A DNA stretch of 15,171 bases from 62-47 sp049647485 (GTDB lineage Bacteria; Pseudomonadota; Alphaproteobacteria; Rhizobiales; Xanthobacteraceae), in the NCBI GenBank assembly GCA_049647485.1, contig JBARXT010000126.1, forward strand, positions 1 to 15,171. The letters run 5' to 3'. Under the pieces are notes generated by a model that worked only from the letters and a program-made list of their open reading frames with translations, was not told the origin of the DNA and did not search any database. The translations under genes were made by a program, and so were the position numbers. How positions within the stretch are numbered: position 1 is the stretch's first letter; each line of letters starts with the position of its first letter. Below are positions 7,756-13,933 of this stretch, in pieces.

Positions 7756-7780
7756 AAACAGGGCATTTTCGCGCCTGTTT
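7756..7780. promoter_or_regulatory. Inverted repeat in the degP/MDR divergent intergenic region
   Basis: AAACAGG at 7756-7762 and CCTGTTT at 7774-7780 are perfect 7-base inverted arms with an 11-base spacer. The site lies directly upstream of the candidate degP promoter and about 150 bases before the divergent reductase gene. The spacing of the half-sites is compatible with a dimeric regulator. No T-run follows, so it is not a good terminator. No regulator is identified. Confidence 0.3.
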
Positions 7781-7933
7781 AACGGGTTATTCAAACCGGA
7801 GCGCCCCGATGGGACGACCGCCGCCCGCACCTGTCACGATCCCTCGTTGTAGCAGTTGCGACCCCGCTTGCAATCGAGGCCCAGGTGGTGGAACGAGTGG
7901 TGGAACCAGGATGCGCCCCAGAGGAATTCCACC

Positions 7934-8947
7934 ATGAAAGCCGTAGGCTATACAAAATCGCTTCCGATCGACGCCACCGACGCGCTGGTCGATTTCGAGG
8001 CCCCGAAGCCGGAGCCCGGCCCGCGCGATATTCGCGTCGCGGTGAAGGCCGTGTCGGTCAATCCGGTCGATACCAAGGTGCGCAGGCGCGCCGCGCCGCC
8101 GGCCGGCGAGCACAAGATCCTCGGCTACGACGCCGCCGGCGTGGTCGACGCCGTGGGCAAGGACGTCAGCCTGTTCAAGCCGGGCGACGAGGTGTTCTAC
8201 GCGGGCTCGATCCTGCGTCAGGGCACCAACGCCGAATATCATCTGGTCGACGAGCGGATTGTCGGTCACAAGCCGAACACGCTATCGTTCGCGCAGGCCG
8301 CGGCCTTGCCGCTGACCTCGATCACCGCATGGGAACTGCTGTTCGACCGGCTCGGCGCGGTGCCGGGCAAAAGCGTCGATCCACGCATGCTCCTGATCGT
8401 CGGCGGCGCTGGCGGCGTCGGCTCGATCCTGATCCAGCTCGCGCGCCGCCTCACCGGCCTCACCGTGGTCGCCACAGCCTCGCGCCCGGAAACGCAGGCC
8501 TGGTGCCGCGATCTCGGTGCGCATGCGGTGATCGACCACGCGCGGCCGATGAAGGCGCAGATCGAGGCGCTGACGCTGCCGCCGGTGGCGCTGATCGCCA
8601 GCCTCACCATGACCGATCAGCACTACAAGGCGCTGGCCGATATCATCGCGCCGCAAGGCCGGTTCGGCCTGATCGACGATCCGCCGGAATTCAACATCGC
8701 CGCCTTCAAGGGCAAGGCCGCGTCGATCCATTGGGAATCGATGTTCACGCGCAGTTCGTTCGAGACCGCCGACATGATCGCGCAGAATCATCTGCTCAAC
8801 GATGTCGCCGACCTGATCGACAAGGGTGTGCTGCGGACCACGCTCGACCAGACCTACGACACGATCAATGCTGCGAACTTGAAGCGCGCGCATGCGCAGA
8901 TCGAATCGGCGACCTCGCGCGGCAAGATCGTGCTGGAAGGCTGGTAG
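7934..8947 (+). CDS. Zinc-free medium-chain dehydrogenase/quinone reductase family protein
   Basis: The 337-residue protein belongs to the medium-chain dehydrogenase/reductase superfamily, close to the zinc-type alcohol dehydrogenase-like subgroup starting MKAVGYTKSLPI. The GroES-like part covers about 1-135 (VKAVSVNPVDTKVR at 38-51, LGYDAAGVV at 63-71). The Rossmann NAD(P)H-binding part has GGAGGVGS at 157-164. The GHE zinc-ligand motif of true alcohol dehydrogenases is absent, replaced by GYDAAG, so an NADPH-dependent quinone or enone reductase is likelier than alcohol oxidation. The ATG at 7934 has AGAGGA about eight bases upstream; an in-frame ATG at 7856 would add an unrelated Trp/Arg-rich leader. 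The gene is divergent from degP across 236 bases and ends at a hairpin terminator. The substrate cannot be told from sequence. Confidence 0.9.
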   Translation: MKAVGYTKSLPIDATDALVDFEAPKPEPGPRDIRVAVKAVSVNPVDTKVRRRAAPPAGEHKILGYDAAGVVDAVGKDVSLFKPGDEVFYAGSILRQGTNAEYHLVDERIVGHKPNTLSFAQAAALPLTSITAWELLFDRLGAVPGKSVDPRMLLIVGGAGGVGSILIQLARRLTGLTVVATASRPETQAWCRDLGAHAVIDHARPMKAQIEALTLPPVALIASLTMTDQHYKALADIIAPQGRFGLIDDPPEFNIAAFKGKAASIHWESMFTRSSFETADMIAQNHLLNDVADLIDKGVLRTTLDQTYDTINAANLKRAHAQIESATSRGKIVLEGW

Positions 8948-8980
8948 CACGACCGGCACTGTCTTTATCTATGATCGACA

Positions 8981-9024
8981 TTGACGCGAGCCCAGTAAAC
9001 GCTGTGCTCGCGTCAATCGTTTTC
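8981..9024 (+). terminator. Intrinsic terminator after the MDR reductase gene
   Basis: TTGACGCGAGC (8981-8991) and GCTCGCGTCAA (9006-9016) form a perfect 11-bp stem with a 14-base loop, followed by TCGTTTTC. It begins 33 bases after the reductase stop codon. The T-run is short, so efficiency is uncertain. Confidence 0.65.
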
Positions 9025-9074
9025 ATCATCGGTGCAAGGCGCGGCAATTGCGCCACACCTTGTGGATGATGCAT

Positions 9075-9103
9075 GCGATGTGCGGCGCGGCGTCGCACAT
9101 CGC
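9075..9103. other. Perfect 10-bp hairpin just upstream of the Pho box
   Basis: GCGATGTGCG (9075-9084) and CGCACATCGC (9094-9103) are perfect inverted repeats around a 9-base loop. No T-run follows on either strand. It ends eight bases before the Pho-box-like site, so it could be a second operator or simply a structural boundary. Confidence 0.5.
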
Positions 9104-9111
9104 GCGTTTCC

Positions 9112-9129
9112 CTGTCGCATAACTGTAAT
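9112..9129 (+). promoter_or_regulatory. Candidate Pho box (PhoB binding site) of the porin gene
   Basis: CTGTCGC at 9112-9118, the A/T-only spacer ATAA, then CTGTAAT at 9123-9129 form two 7-base direct repeats in the 11-base period of a Pho box (consensus CTGTCAT, 4 A/T-rich bases, CTGTCAT). The halves match 5 and 6 of 7. CTTCTA at 9137-9142 is a plausible -10 element, as PhoB boxes usually replace the -35. The downstream gene is a phosphate-selective porin type, which makes the assignment biologically coherent. Confidence 0.6.
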
Positions 9130-9298
9130 CGAAGACTTCTAGCGTGCGCCCGAGCTTCGATGGGGCTTGCTGGAGACGATCTCTTTCGCCGCAAGGCGAG
9201 CGACACAACAACATCGACCCAAAAACAAAAATCGATCCGGCCTGCGACAGCGATGTCGCGGGGGCTGGAGCAGTTTGTCTCGACAACAGGGGAACTTC

Positions 9299-10702
9299 AT
9301 GTCGGCGAAAACCAAATTCATCTTGGGGGCGATCGGTCTGGCCGGTGCGCTCGGTGCGACGCAATCGCATGCGCAATCGGCCACGGCCGCGCAGGTCGAA
9401 AGCCTGCAAAAGCAGATCAGCGCGCTGGAAAAGAAACTGAACAGCGTTCAGCAGAAGACGTTTCTGAATGCGAGCGCGGGCTACATGCCGACCAAGGCAA
9501 AGTTCGCGCCGCCGGACGTTCTGGTCTCGATGAAGGGCAATCGCCCGACGATCTGCACCGCGGACGGATTCAACTGCGTCGGCATCACCGGCCGTCTGCA
9601 CGTCGACGTCGGCACCTATTCCTATCGTCCGAATTCCGCGGCCACCTCGCCGCAAGACCTGCAAAGCGGCGTCAATGCCCGGCGCGCGCGTATCGGAATC
9701 ACAGGCGTGTTCGCGCACGACTGGGAATACGCGCTGGTGTTCGACGGCGGCGGTTCGCAGGATGGCCCTGTGCTGCTCAACAATGCCTATGTCTCCTACA
9801 AGGGTTTCAAGGGGATGCGGATCGAGGGCGGCTACATGGACGTGCCCTACACCCTCGACGAAGCCACCAGTTCCAACAACATCACCTTCATGGAGCGCGC
9901 CTCCTCGCAGGTGCTGGCGACCGACCTCGGCGCCGGCGACAACCGCGCCGCCTTCGGTATTCGTGCCAACGACGACTGGTGGTGGGCCGGCGCTTACCTG
10001 ACCGGACCGACCACCGGCTACGATCACTCACTGCGCACGCCTTATGCCGCGACCGGCCGCCTCGTGTTCGCGCCGATCAACACCGATGCCGGCGCCTTCC
10101 TGTTCGGCGGCGACGTGCTCTATCTCGCCGACACCGGCGGCGCGCCCAACGTCAACGACATCCGCATGCGCGAACGCATCGAGGTGCGTATCGACCCGAC
10201 CCGCGTGCTCGACACCGGCGCGCTCTCCAATGTCAACAACGCGCTGGTGCTGAGCGCCGAAGCCGCCGCCACCGTGGGCAGCTTCCACGCCCAGGGCGAA
10301 TATTTCGACTATTCGATCTCGCGCTTCGCGCTGCCCGACCTGCACTTCAAGGGCGGTTACGTACAGGCCGGCTACATCCTCACCGGCGAAAAGCGCAAGT
10401 ACAGCGCCTCGTCCGGCTCGCTCGGCGGCGTGAAGCCGGCCAACCCGTTCTTCTGGGATATGACCGGCGGCACCGGCGCGTGGGAAATCGCCGCACGCTA
10501 CAGCTATGTCGATCTGAACGACATGGCGGTGTTCGGCGGCACGCAGGAGAACATCACCGTCGGCCTCAACTGGTATCTCAACGAGAACATGCGGATGATG
10601 TTCAACTGGATCCACGGCACGGTGCAGAAGACCAATCTCGCCGGCGCGGATCGTGGCGCGAAGTACGACGCCTTCGCCATGCGCACGCAGTTCGCATTCT
10701 AA
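9299..10702 (+). CDS. OprO/OprP-type (phosphate-selective) outer-membrane porin
   Basis: The 467-residue protein has a signal peptide (MSAKTKFILGAIGLAGALGA, cleavage likely after SHA at 25), then a coiled-coil stretch at about 29-52 (AQVESLQKQISALEKKLNSV), as in trimeric OprO/OprP-like porins. The rest alternates polar and aromatic residues in beta-strand style, such as GRLHVDVGTYSY at 98-109, YALVFDGGG and WEIAARYSYVDL, and ends in a C-terminal Phe, the usual Bam recognition residue. Cys86 and Cys93 form a short CTADGFNC loop that may be disulfide-bonded. The ATG at 9299 has AGGGGA just upstream; longer open frames to 9167 encode an Arg-rich leader and lack a signal peptide. A Pho-box-like site upstream suggests induction in phosphate limitation and uptake of phosphate or polyphosphate. 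Ion selectivity is inferred from the family, not shown. Confidence 0.88.
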   Translation: MSAKTKFILGAIGLAGALGATQSHAQSATAAQVESLQKQISALEKKLNSVQQKTFLNASAGYMPTKAKFAPPDVLVSMKGNRPTICTADGFNCVGITGRLHVDVGTYSYRPNSAATSPQDLQSGVNARRARIGITGVFAHDWEYALVFDGGGSQDGPVLLNNAYVSYKGFKGMRIEGGYMDVPYTLDEATSSNNITFMERASSQVLATDLGAGDNRAAFGIRANDDWWWAGAYLTGPTTGYDHSLRTPYAATGRLVFAPINTDAGAFLFGGDVLYLADTGGAPNVNDIRMRERIEVRIDPTRVLDTGALSNVNNALVLSAEAAATVGSFHAQGEYFDYSISRFALPDLHFKGGYVQAGYILTGEKRKYSASSGSLGGVKPANPFFWDMTGGTGAWEIAARYSYVDLNDMAVFGGTQENITVGLNWYLNENMRMMFNWIHGTVQKTNLAGADRGAKYDAFAMRTQFAF

Positions 10703-10711
10703 CCAACAATC

Positions 10712-10750
10712 GGGACGCCGCCTCGCGCGGCGTCCCTCACCTTTTCCTTG
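10712..10750 (+). terminator. Intrinsic terminator of the porin gene
   Basis: GGGACGCCGC (10712-10721) and GCGGCGTCCC (10727-10736) form a perfect 10-bp GC-rich stem around the loop CTCGC, followed by the pyrimidine tract TCACCTTTTCCTT. It starts nine bases after the porin stop codon. Confidence 0.85.
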
Positions 10751-10803
10751 CCTTCAAGTCGCGCCGCGCCGGATGCCCTCGACACGGCGTCATCATCGAC
10801 AGA

Positions 10804-10841
10804 ACAAAGCCCGCGCCTGTCTGTCACGTCGCGGGCTTTGT
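10804..10841. terminator. Second hairpin, possible bidirectional terminator
   Basis: ACAAAGCCCGCG (10804-10815) and CGCGGGCTTTGT (10830-10841) form a perfect 12-bp stem with a 14-base loop. TTTGTTG follows on the plus strand and TTTGTTCTG on the minus strand, so it could stop transcription from both sides of this convergent region. T-runs are weak. Confidence 0.6.
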
Positions 10842-10925
10842 TGCGCGTTTGCGGGCTGGTGATGAATCCCCATCCAGACAGTCCAGGCATAACGCGAGAA
10901 CGGCAACCGACATCGATCTATCAGG

Positions 10926-11051
10926 CGTCATGGCCGGGGGCATCCCGGCCATCCACGTCTTTGACTTGTTGCTTGCTTCAAAACGTGGATGCCCGCGACA
11001 TAGGCGAGCGAAGCGACGCCGTTCTTCGAACGGCTATGCGCGGGCATGACG
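10926..11051. repeat. Compound REP-like palindrome, copy 2, with nested hairpin
   Basis: The left arm (10926-10957) starts CGTCATGGCC and ends ATCCACG, like copy 1 at 6184-6273. The right arm starts CGTGGATGCCC at 10984 and ends GGGCATGACG at 11051, but an insert of about 40 bases interrupts it. That insert is a palindrome itself: CATAG and CTATG at its borders, and GCCGTTC-TTC-GAACGGC at its core. The left arm also contains TGGCCGGG and CCCGGCCA around five bases. Nested palindromes of this kind are known repeats in Bradyrhizobiaceae. Confidence 0.8.
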
Positions 11052-11121
11052 ATAGAAAGATCAGTGCGGCGTCCGTTTGGATAGCAGCAATGGCGTCTCC
11101 AATTTCGGCGTTGCCACAAAC

Positions 11122-11148
11122 AAAAAGCGGCGCCCGCGGCGCCGCTTT
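11122..11148 (-). terminator. Intrinsic terminator after rplQ (end of the ribosomal operon)
   Basis: Read on the minus strand, AAAGCGGCGCC (11138-11148), loop GCG, then GGCGCCGCTTT (11124-11134) form a perfect 11-bp stem running into TTTTTGTTTG. It lies 21 bases after the rplQ stop codon and has the best T-tract of the window. Confidence 0.92.
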
Positions 11149-11169
11149 CAAACTCGAATGTGGAAGGAC

Positions 11170-11589
11170 TTACGCCGCTGCTTCCGATGCCTCGTCCTGC
11201 ACCGGACCGGAGTCCTTGCCCTTGGCATCGACGTCGCGATCGACGAACTCGATCACCGCCATCGGCGCGTTGTCGCCGTAGCGGAAGCCGGCCTTGATGA
11301 TGCGGGTGTAGCCGCCCTGACGATCCTTGTAGCGGGTCGCCAAGGTATCGAACAGCTTGCGGACCTGATCCAGATCGCGCAGTTCGCTGATGGCCTGACG
11401 GCGCAGCGACAGCCCGCCCTTCTTGCCGAGCGTGACCAGCTTCTCGACGATCGGGCGAAGCTCCTTCGCCTTCGGCAGCGTGGTGACGATCTGCTCGTGC
11501 TTGATCAGCGACGCCGCCATGTTGGCAAACATTGCCTTACGGTGCTCGGCGGTGCGGTTGAGCTTGCGATGAACCTTGCCGTGACGCAT
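11170..11589 (-). CDS. rplQ: 50S ribosomal protein L17
   Basis: The 139-residue L17 is a large-subunit protein bound near the peptide exit tunnel. The N-terminal signature MRHGKVHRKLNRTAEHRKAMFANMAASLI is complete, followed by EQIVTTLPKAKELRP (33-47) and the late motif GGYTRIIKAGFRYGDNAPMAVIEF (92-115, given as a region). The C-terminus after about residue 118 is an acidic/Ala tail (DAKGKDSGPVQDEASEAAA), as usual in alphaproteobacteria. AAGGA lies eight bases before the ATG. It is the last gene of the alpha operon and is followed by a strong terminator. The 159-base gap to rpoA contains a heptad palindrome. Confidence 0.98.
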   Translation of the reverse strand: MRHGKVHRKLNRTAEHRKAMFANMAASLIKHEQIVTTLPKAKELRPIVEKLVTLGKKGGLSLRRQAISELRDLDQVRKLFDTLATRYKDRQGGYTRIIKAGFRYGDNAPMAVIEFVDRDVDAKGKDSGPVQDEASEAAA

Positions 11590-11670
11590 GTGATGTATCC
11601 TTCAGTATGTGTCACGACCGCTCGTCGGACATGTTGCTCAGGTGGGCTTCCTGCGTTCGCCCGGTGAAAG

Positions 11671-11747
11671 GGAGTAAGTAGCGAGTAATAAGTAACGAAT
11701 AGAAGATGACCTATTCTATTCGCTGCTCCCTATTCGCTATTCGCTCT
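11671..11747. repeat. Heptad-unit palindrome after rpoA
   Basis: Directly after the rpoA stop codon, the minus strand reads a series of 7-base units (GCGAATA, GCGAATA, GGGAGCA, GCGAATA, GAATAGG) followed by inverted ones (CTATTCG, TTACTTA, TTACTCG, CTACTTA). Arms 11716-11747 and 11671-11702 pair at 22 of 32 positions around a 13-base loop. A sister element lies at 13341-13408. The RNA would form a long imperfect hairpin between rpoA and rplQ. Confidence 0.75.
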
Positions 11748-11748
11748 C

Positions 11749-12780
11749 TCAGTAGTGATCCTCGAAGCGCTTGGCCAGTTCGTCGATGTTCTCCGGCGGC
11801 CAACCGGGCACTTCCATGCCGAGGTGCAGACCCATCTGGGCCAGCACTTCCTTGATCTCGTTCAGCGACTTGCGGCCGAAGTTCGGGGTGCGGAGCATTT
11901 CGGCTTCCGACTTCTGCACCAGGTCGCCGATGTAGACGATGTTGTCGTTCTTCAGACAGTTCGCAGAGCGCACCGACAGTTCGAGTTCGTCGACCTTCTT
12001 GAGGAACGCCGGGTTGAACGCCAGATCCGGAATGATCTCGGCGGCCACTTCCTTGCGCGGCTCCTCGAAGTTGACGAACACGTTGAGCTGATCCTGCAGG
12101 ATGCGCGCGGCATAGGCCACGGAGTCCTCCGGCGTGATGCCGCCGTTGGTCTCGATCGTCATGGTCAGCTTGTCGTAGTCGAGGATCTGGCCCTCACGGG
12201 TGTTCTCGACCTTGTACGACACCTTGCGCACCGGCGAGTACAGGCTGTCGACCGGGATCAGACCGATCGGCGCGTCTTCCGGACGGTTGCGCTCGGCGGC
12301 GACGTAGCCCTTGCCGGTGTTGACGGTGAACTCCATGCGGATTTCAGCGCCGTCGTCCAGCGTGCAAAGCTGCAATTCCGGATTGAGGATGGTGATGTCG
12401 CCGACGGTCTGGATGTCACCAGCGGTGACGGTGCCCGGACCCTGCTTCTTCACGACCATGCGCTTCGGGCCTTCGCCCTGCATCTTGATCGAGATGTCCT
12501 TGATGTTCAGCACGATGTCGGTGACGTCTTCACGCACGCCGGCGATCGAGGAGAACTCGTGCAGCACGCCGTCGATGTGCACCGACTGCACCGCCGCGCC
12601 TTGCAGCGACGACAGCAGGATGCGGCGGAGCGCATTGCCCAGCGTCTGACCGAAGCCACGCTCGAGCGGCTCGGCAACGAGGGTTGCGAAACGGGTTGCG
12701 TCCGCGCCCGGGGTCACCTGGAGCTTGTTGGGGCGGATCAATTCTTGCCAATTTTTCTGGATCGTCACTGTTTCACCCAT
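11749..12780 (-). CDS. rpoA: DNA-directed RNA polymerase alpha subunit
   Basis: The 343-residue alpha subunit nucleates RNA polymerase assembly and contacts UP elements and activators. The N-terminal dimerisation domain (about 1-235) includes ERGFGQTLGNALRR at 40-53 and LLSSLQGAAV at 55-64. The C-terminal domain (about 250-322) contains LSVRSANCLKNDNI, with Arg271 and Asn274 matching the UP-element-binding positions known in E. coli. The usual alphaproteobacterial ending ENIDELAKRFEDHY is intact. Two starts are possible: ATGs at 12799-12801 would add MMAKLAC. I chose the one at 12778-12780 because family members begin MGETVTIQKNWQEL. No strong Shine-Dalgarno precedes either. The 115-base gap to rpsK has only a small GTCGCGG/CCGCGAC hairpin at 12857-12882. 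No rpsD lies between rpsK and rpoA, as is usual in this class. Confidence 0.98.
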   Translation of the reverse strand: MGETVTIQKNWQELIRPNKLQVTPGADATRFATLVAEPLERGFGQTLGNALRRILLSSLQGAAVQSVHIDGVLHEFSSIAGVREDVTDIVLNIKDISIKMQGEGPKRMVVKKQGPGTVTAGDIQTVGDITILNPELQLCTLDDGAEIRMEFTVNTGKGYVAAERNRPEDAPIGLIPVDSLYSPVRKVSYKVENTREGQILDYDKLTMTIETNGGITPEDSVAYAARILQDQLNVFVNFEEPRKEVAAEIIPDLAFNPAFLKKVDELELSVRSANCLKNDNIVYIGDLVQKSEAEMLRTPNFGRKSLNEIKEVLAQMGLHLGMEVPGWPPENIDELAKRFEDHY

Positions 12781-12894
12781 ACAGGCCAGCTTTGCCATCA
12801 AAACAACTGGCGTTGGAGGTCGCGGGGATCGGCCCGCGTACGTAGATCGAACAGCCGTCGCGGCCCGTGGCCTGACCGCGACAAAGCCAAGTCT

Positions 12895-13284
12895 TTAGAC
12901 GCGGCGACGCTTGCGCGGGCGGCAGCCGTTATGCGGGATCGTGGTCACGTCACGGATCGAGGTGACGGTGAAGCCCGCCGCCTGCAATGCGCGCAGCGCC
13001 GACTCACGGCCCGAACCCGGTCCGGCAACCTCGACCTCGAGGGTGCGCATGCCGTGTTCCTGCGCCTTCTTCGACACGTCTTCGGCCGCGACCTGCGCCG
13101 CATACGGCGTCGACTTGCGCGAGCCCTTGAAGCCCATCGTACCGGCCGACGACCAGGCAATGGTGTTGCCCTGCGCGTCGGTGATGGTGATGGTGGTGTT
13201 GTTGAACGACGAATTCACATGCGCGATGCCGGACGCGATGTTCTTGCGCTCACGACGGCGAACGCGGGTAGCTTCTTTAGCCAT
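12895..13284 (-). CDS. rpsK: 30S ribosomal protein S11
   Basis: The 129-residue S11 sits on the small-subunit platform and contacts the mRNA exit region. Visible family motifs are NIASGIAHVNSSFNNTTITI at 15-34, AWSSAGTMGFKGSRKSTPYA at 49-68 and GRESALRALQAAGF near 92-105. The C-terminus PHNGCRPRKRRRV is complete. AAGGAAC lies just before the ATG. It follows rpsM after 127 bases that hold the second heptad palindrome and is cotranscribed with rpsM, rpoA and rplQ in the alpha operon. Length and residues are normal. Confidence 0.98.
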   Translation of the reverse strand: MAKEATRVRRRERKNIASGIAHVNSSFNNTTITITDAQGNTIAWSSAGTMGFKGSRKSTPYAAQVAAEDVSKKAQEHGMRTLEVEVAGPGSGRESALRALQAAGFTVTSIRDVTTIPHNGCRPRKRRRV

Positions 13285-13340
13285 TACAGTTCCTTTTTAC
13301 GATCTCAACGCCGCCGTGATTCCAGCGGCTCCACCAGATG

Positions 13341-13408
13341 AGCGAGTAGTCAGTAGCGAACAGCGAGTAGAGAAAACTCTATTCGCTACGCCCTATTCCC
13401 TATTCGCT
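13341..13408. repeat. Heptad-unit palindrome after rpsM
   Basis: Three bases after the rpsM stop codon, arms 13377-13408 and 13341-13372 form an inverted repeat with 24 of 32 positions matching around the four-base loop TTTT (minus strand). Each arm is made of 7-base units such as GCGAATA, GGGAATA and CTACTCG. The element resembles the one after rpoA at 11671-11747 in unit sequence, length and position relative to the stop codon. Confidence 0.8.
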
Positions 13409-13411
13409 TTC

Positions 13412-13780
13412 TTACTTCTTCTTGCCGGCGATTGCCTTGGCCGGACCCTTGCGGGTGCGCGCATTGGTATGCGTGCGCTGGCCGCGAACCGGAAGACCGC
13501 GACGATGACGCAGGCCGCGATAGCAGCCGAGGTCCATCAGACGCTTGATGTTCATGCCGGTCTCACGGCGAAGATCACCCTCGACCAGATAGTCGCGGTC
13601 GATCACTTCGCGGATCTGCAGCACTTCCGCGTCGGTGAGCTGGTTGACCCGGCGATCAACCGGAATCTTCACCTTCTCGACGATATCGGCCGCGTTCTTC
13701 TGGCCGATGCCGTGAATGTATTGCAGCGCGATCAGCACGCGCTTGTTGGTCGGGATATTCACACCTGCGATACGGGCCAC
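13412..13780 (-). CDS. rpsM: 30S ribosomal protein S13
   Basis: The 122-residue S13 is a small-subunit head protein that forms bridges with the large subunit. The N-terminal signature MARIAGVNIPTNKRVLIALQ is followed by IHGIGQKNA (helix-two-turn-helix, about 23-31), GCYRGLRHRRGLPVRGQRT (90-108) and the basic tail ARTRKGPAKAIAGKKK. The start codon is GTG at 13778-13780, supported by AGGAG eight bases upstream and by the conserved N-terminus. It lies 153 bases after adk, a gap wide enough for its own promoter, although I could not identify one clearly. The gene opens the alpha-operon part of the cluster. Confidence 0.98.
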   Translation of the reverse strand: MARIAGVNIPTNKRVLIALQYIHGIGQKNAADIVEKVKIPVDRRVNQLTDAEVLQIREVIDRDYLVEGDLRRETGMNIKRLMDLGCYRGLRHRRGLPVRGQRTHTNARTRKGPAKAIAGKKK

Positions 13781-13933
13781 AGATCTCTCTCCTGTCGCCG
13801 GCCATGTTTGACCGGCAGTTTCTCGACTATTTCGGCAGGCGGTCGCAAACGCGAATACGACGCCCGCCCCTCAATCACCTTGGGGCCCGGCATCGTCTGA
13901 AAATCCGACTGAATGCTGGGCTTATTAAAGGAT

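Larger units (their letters stand above)
8948..9298 (+). other. 351-base gene-free region upstream of the porin
   Basis: No convincing gene lies here. From left to right it holds the reductase gene terminator (8981-9024), an interrupted hairpin (GGTG and GGCGC at 9031-9042 pairing with GCGCC and CACC at 9050-9059), a perfect 10-bp hairpin (9075-9103), a Pho-box-like repeat (9112-9129) and then about 170 bases leading to the porin start. The last part is probably promoter plus 5' untranslated leader. A purine-rich site, AGGGGA, precedes the porin ATG. Confidence 0.7.
10703..11169. other. 467-base gene-free region between convergent porin and rplQ
   Basis: No convincing gene is present. In order it holds the porin terminator (10712-10750), a second perfect 12-bp hairpin (10804-10841), about 85 featureless bases, the compound REP-like repeat (10926-11051), about 70 unremarkable bases and the rplQ terminator on the minus strand (11122-11148). 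The small open frames crossing it run over the repeats and lack ribosome binding sites. Confidence 0.75.

Noticed and set aside
7831..7837. CTGTCAC, a possible Pho-box half before the reductase gene
   Set aside because: The 11-base-spaced second half-site is absent.
10818..10828. CTGTCTGTCAC, a possible Pho-box fragment
   Set aside because: Its spacing is four bases rather than eleven, and it lies in the loop of a terminator-like hairpin downstream of the porin.
9073..11049. A 658-codon plus-strand open frame in another frame over the porin
   Set aside because: The product is extremely Arg-rich and crosses the porin terminator and a palindromic repeat. The overlapping porin frame has a signal peptide, beta-barrel pattern and C-terminal Phe.
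10748..11281. A 177-codon plus-strand open frame in the porin-rplQ gap
   Set aside because: It crosses the compound repeat and the rplQ terminator and ends antisense in rplQ; no ribosome binding site or recognisable protein was found.
11755..13341. A 528-codon plus-strand open frame
   Set aside because: It runs antisense through rpoA, the intergenic gap and rpsK, which are certain genes. The product is Asp/His/Arg-rich low-complexity shadow sequence.
13341..13408. Possible CRISPR-like short repeat array
   Set aside because: The units are 7 bases without spacers and form one palindrome; there are no 28-36-base repeats and no cas gene.
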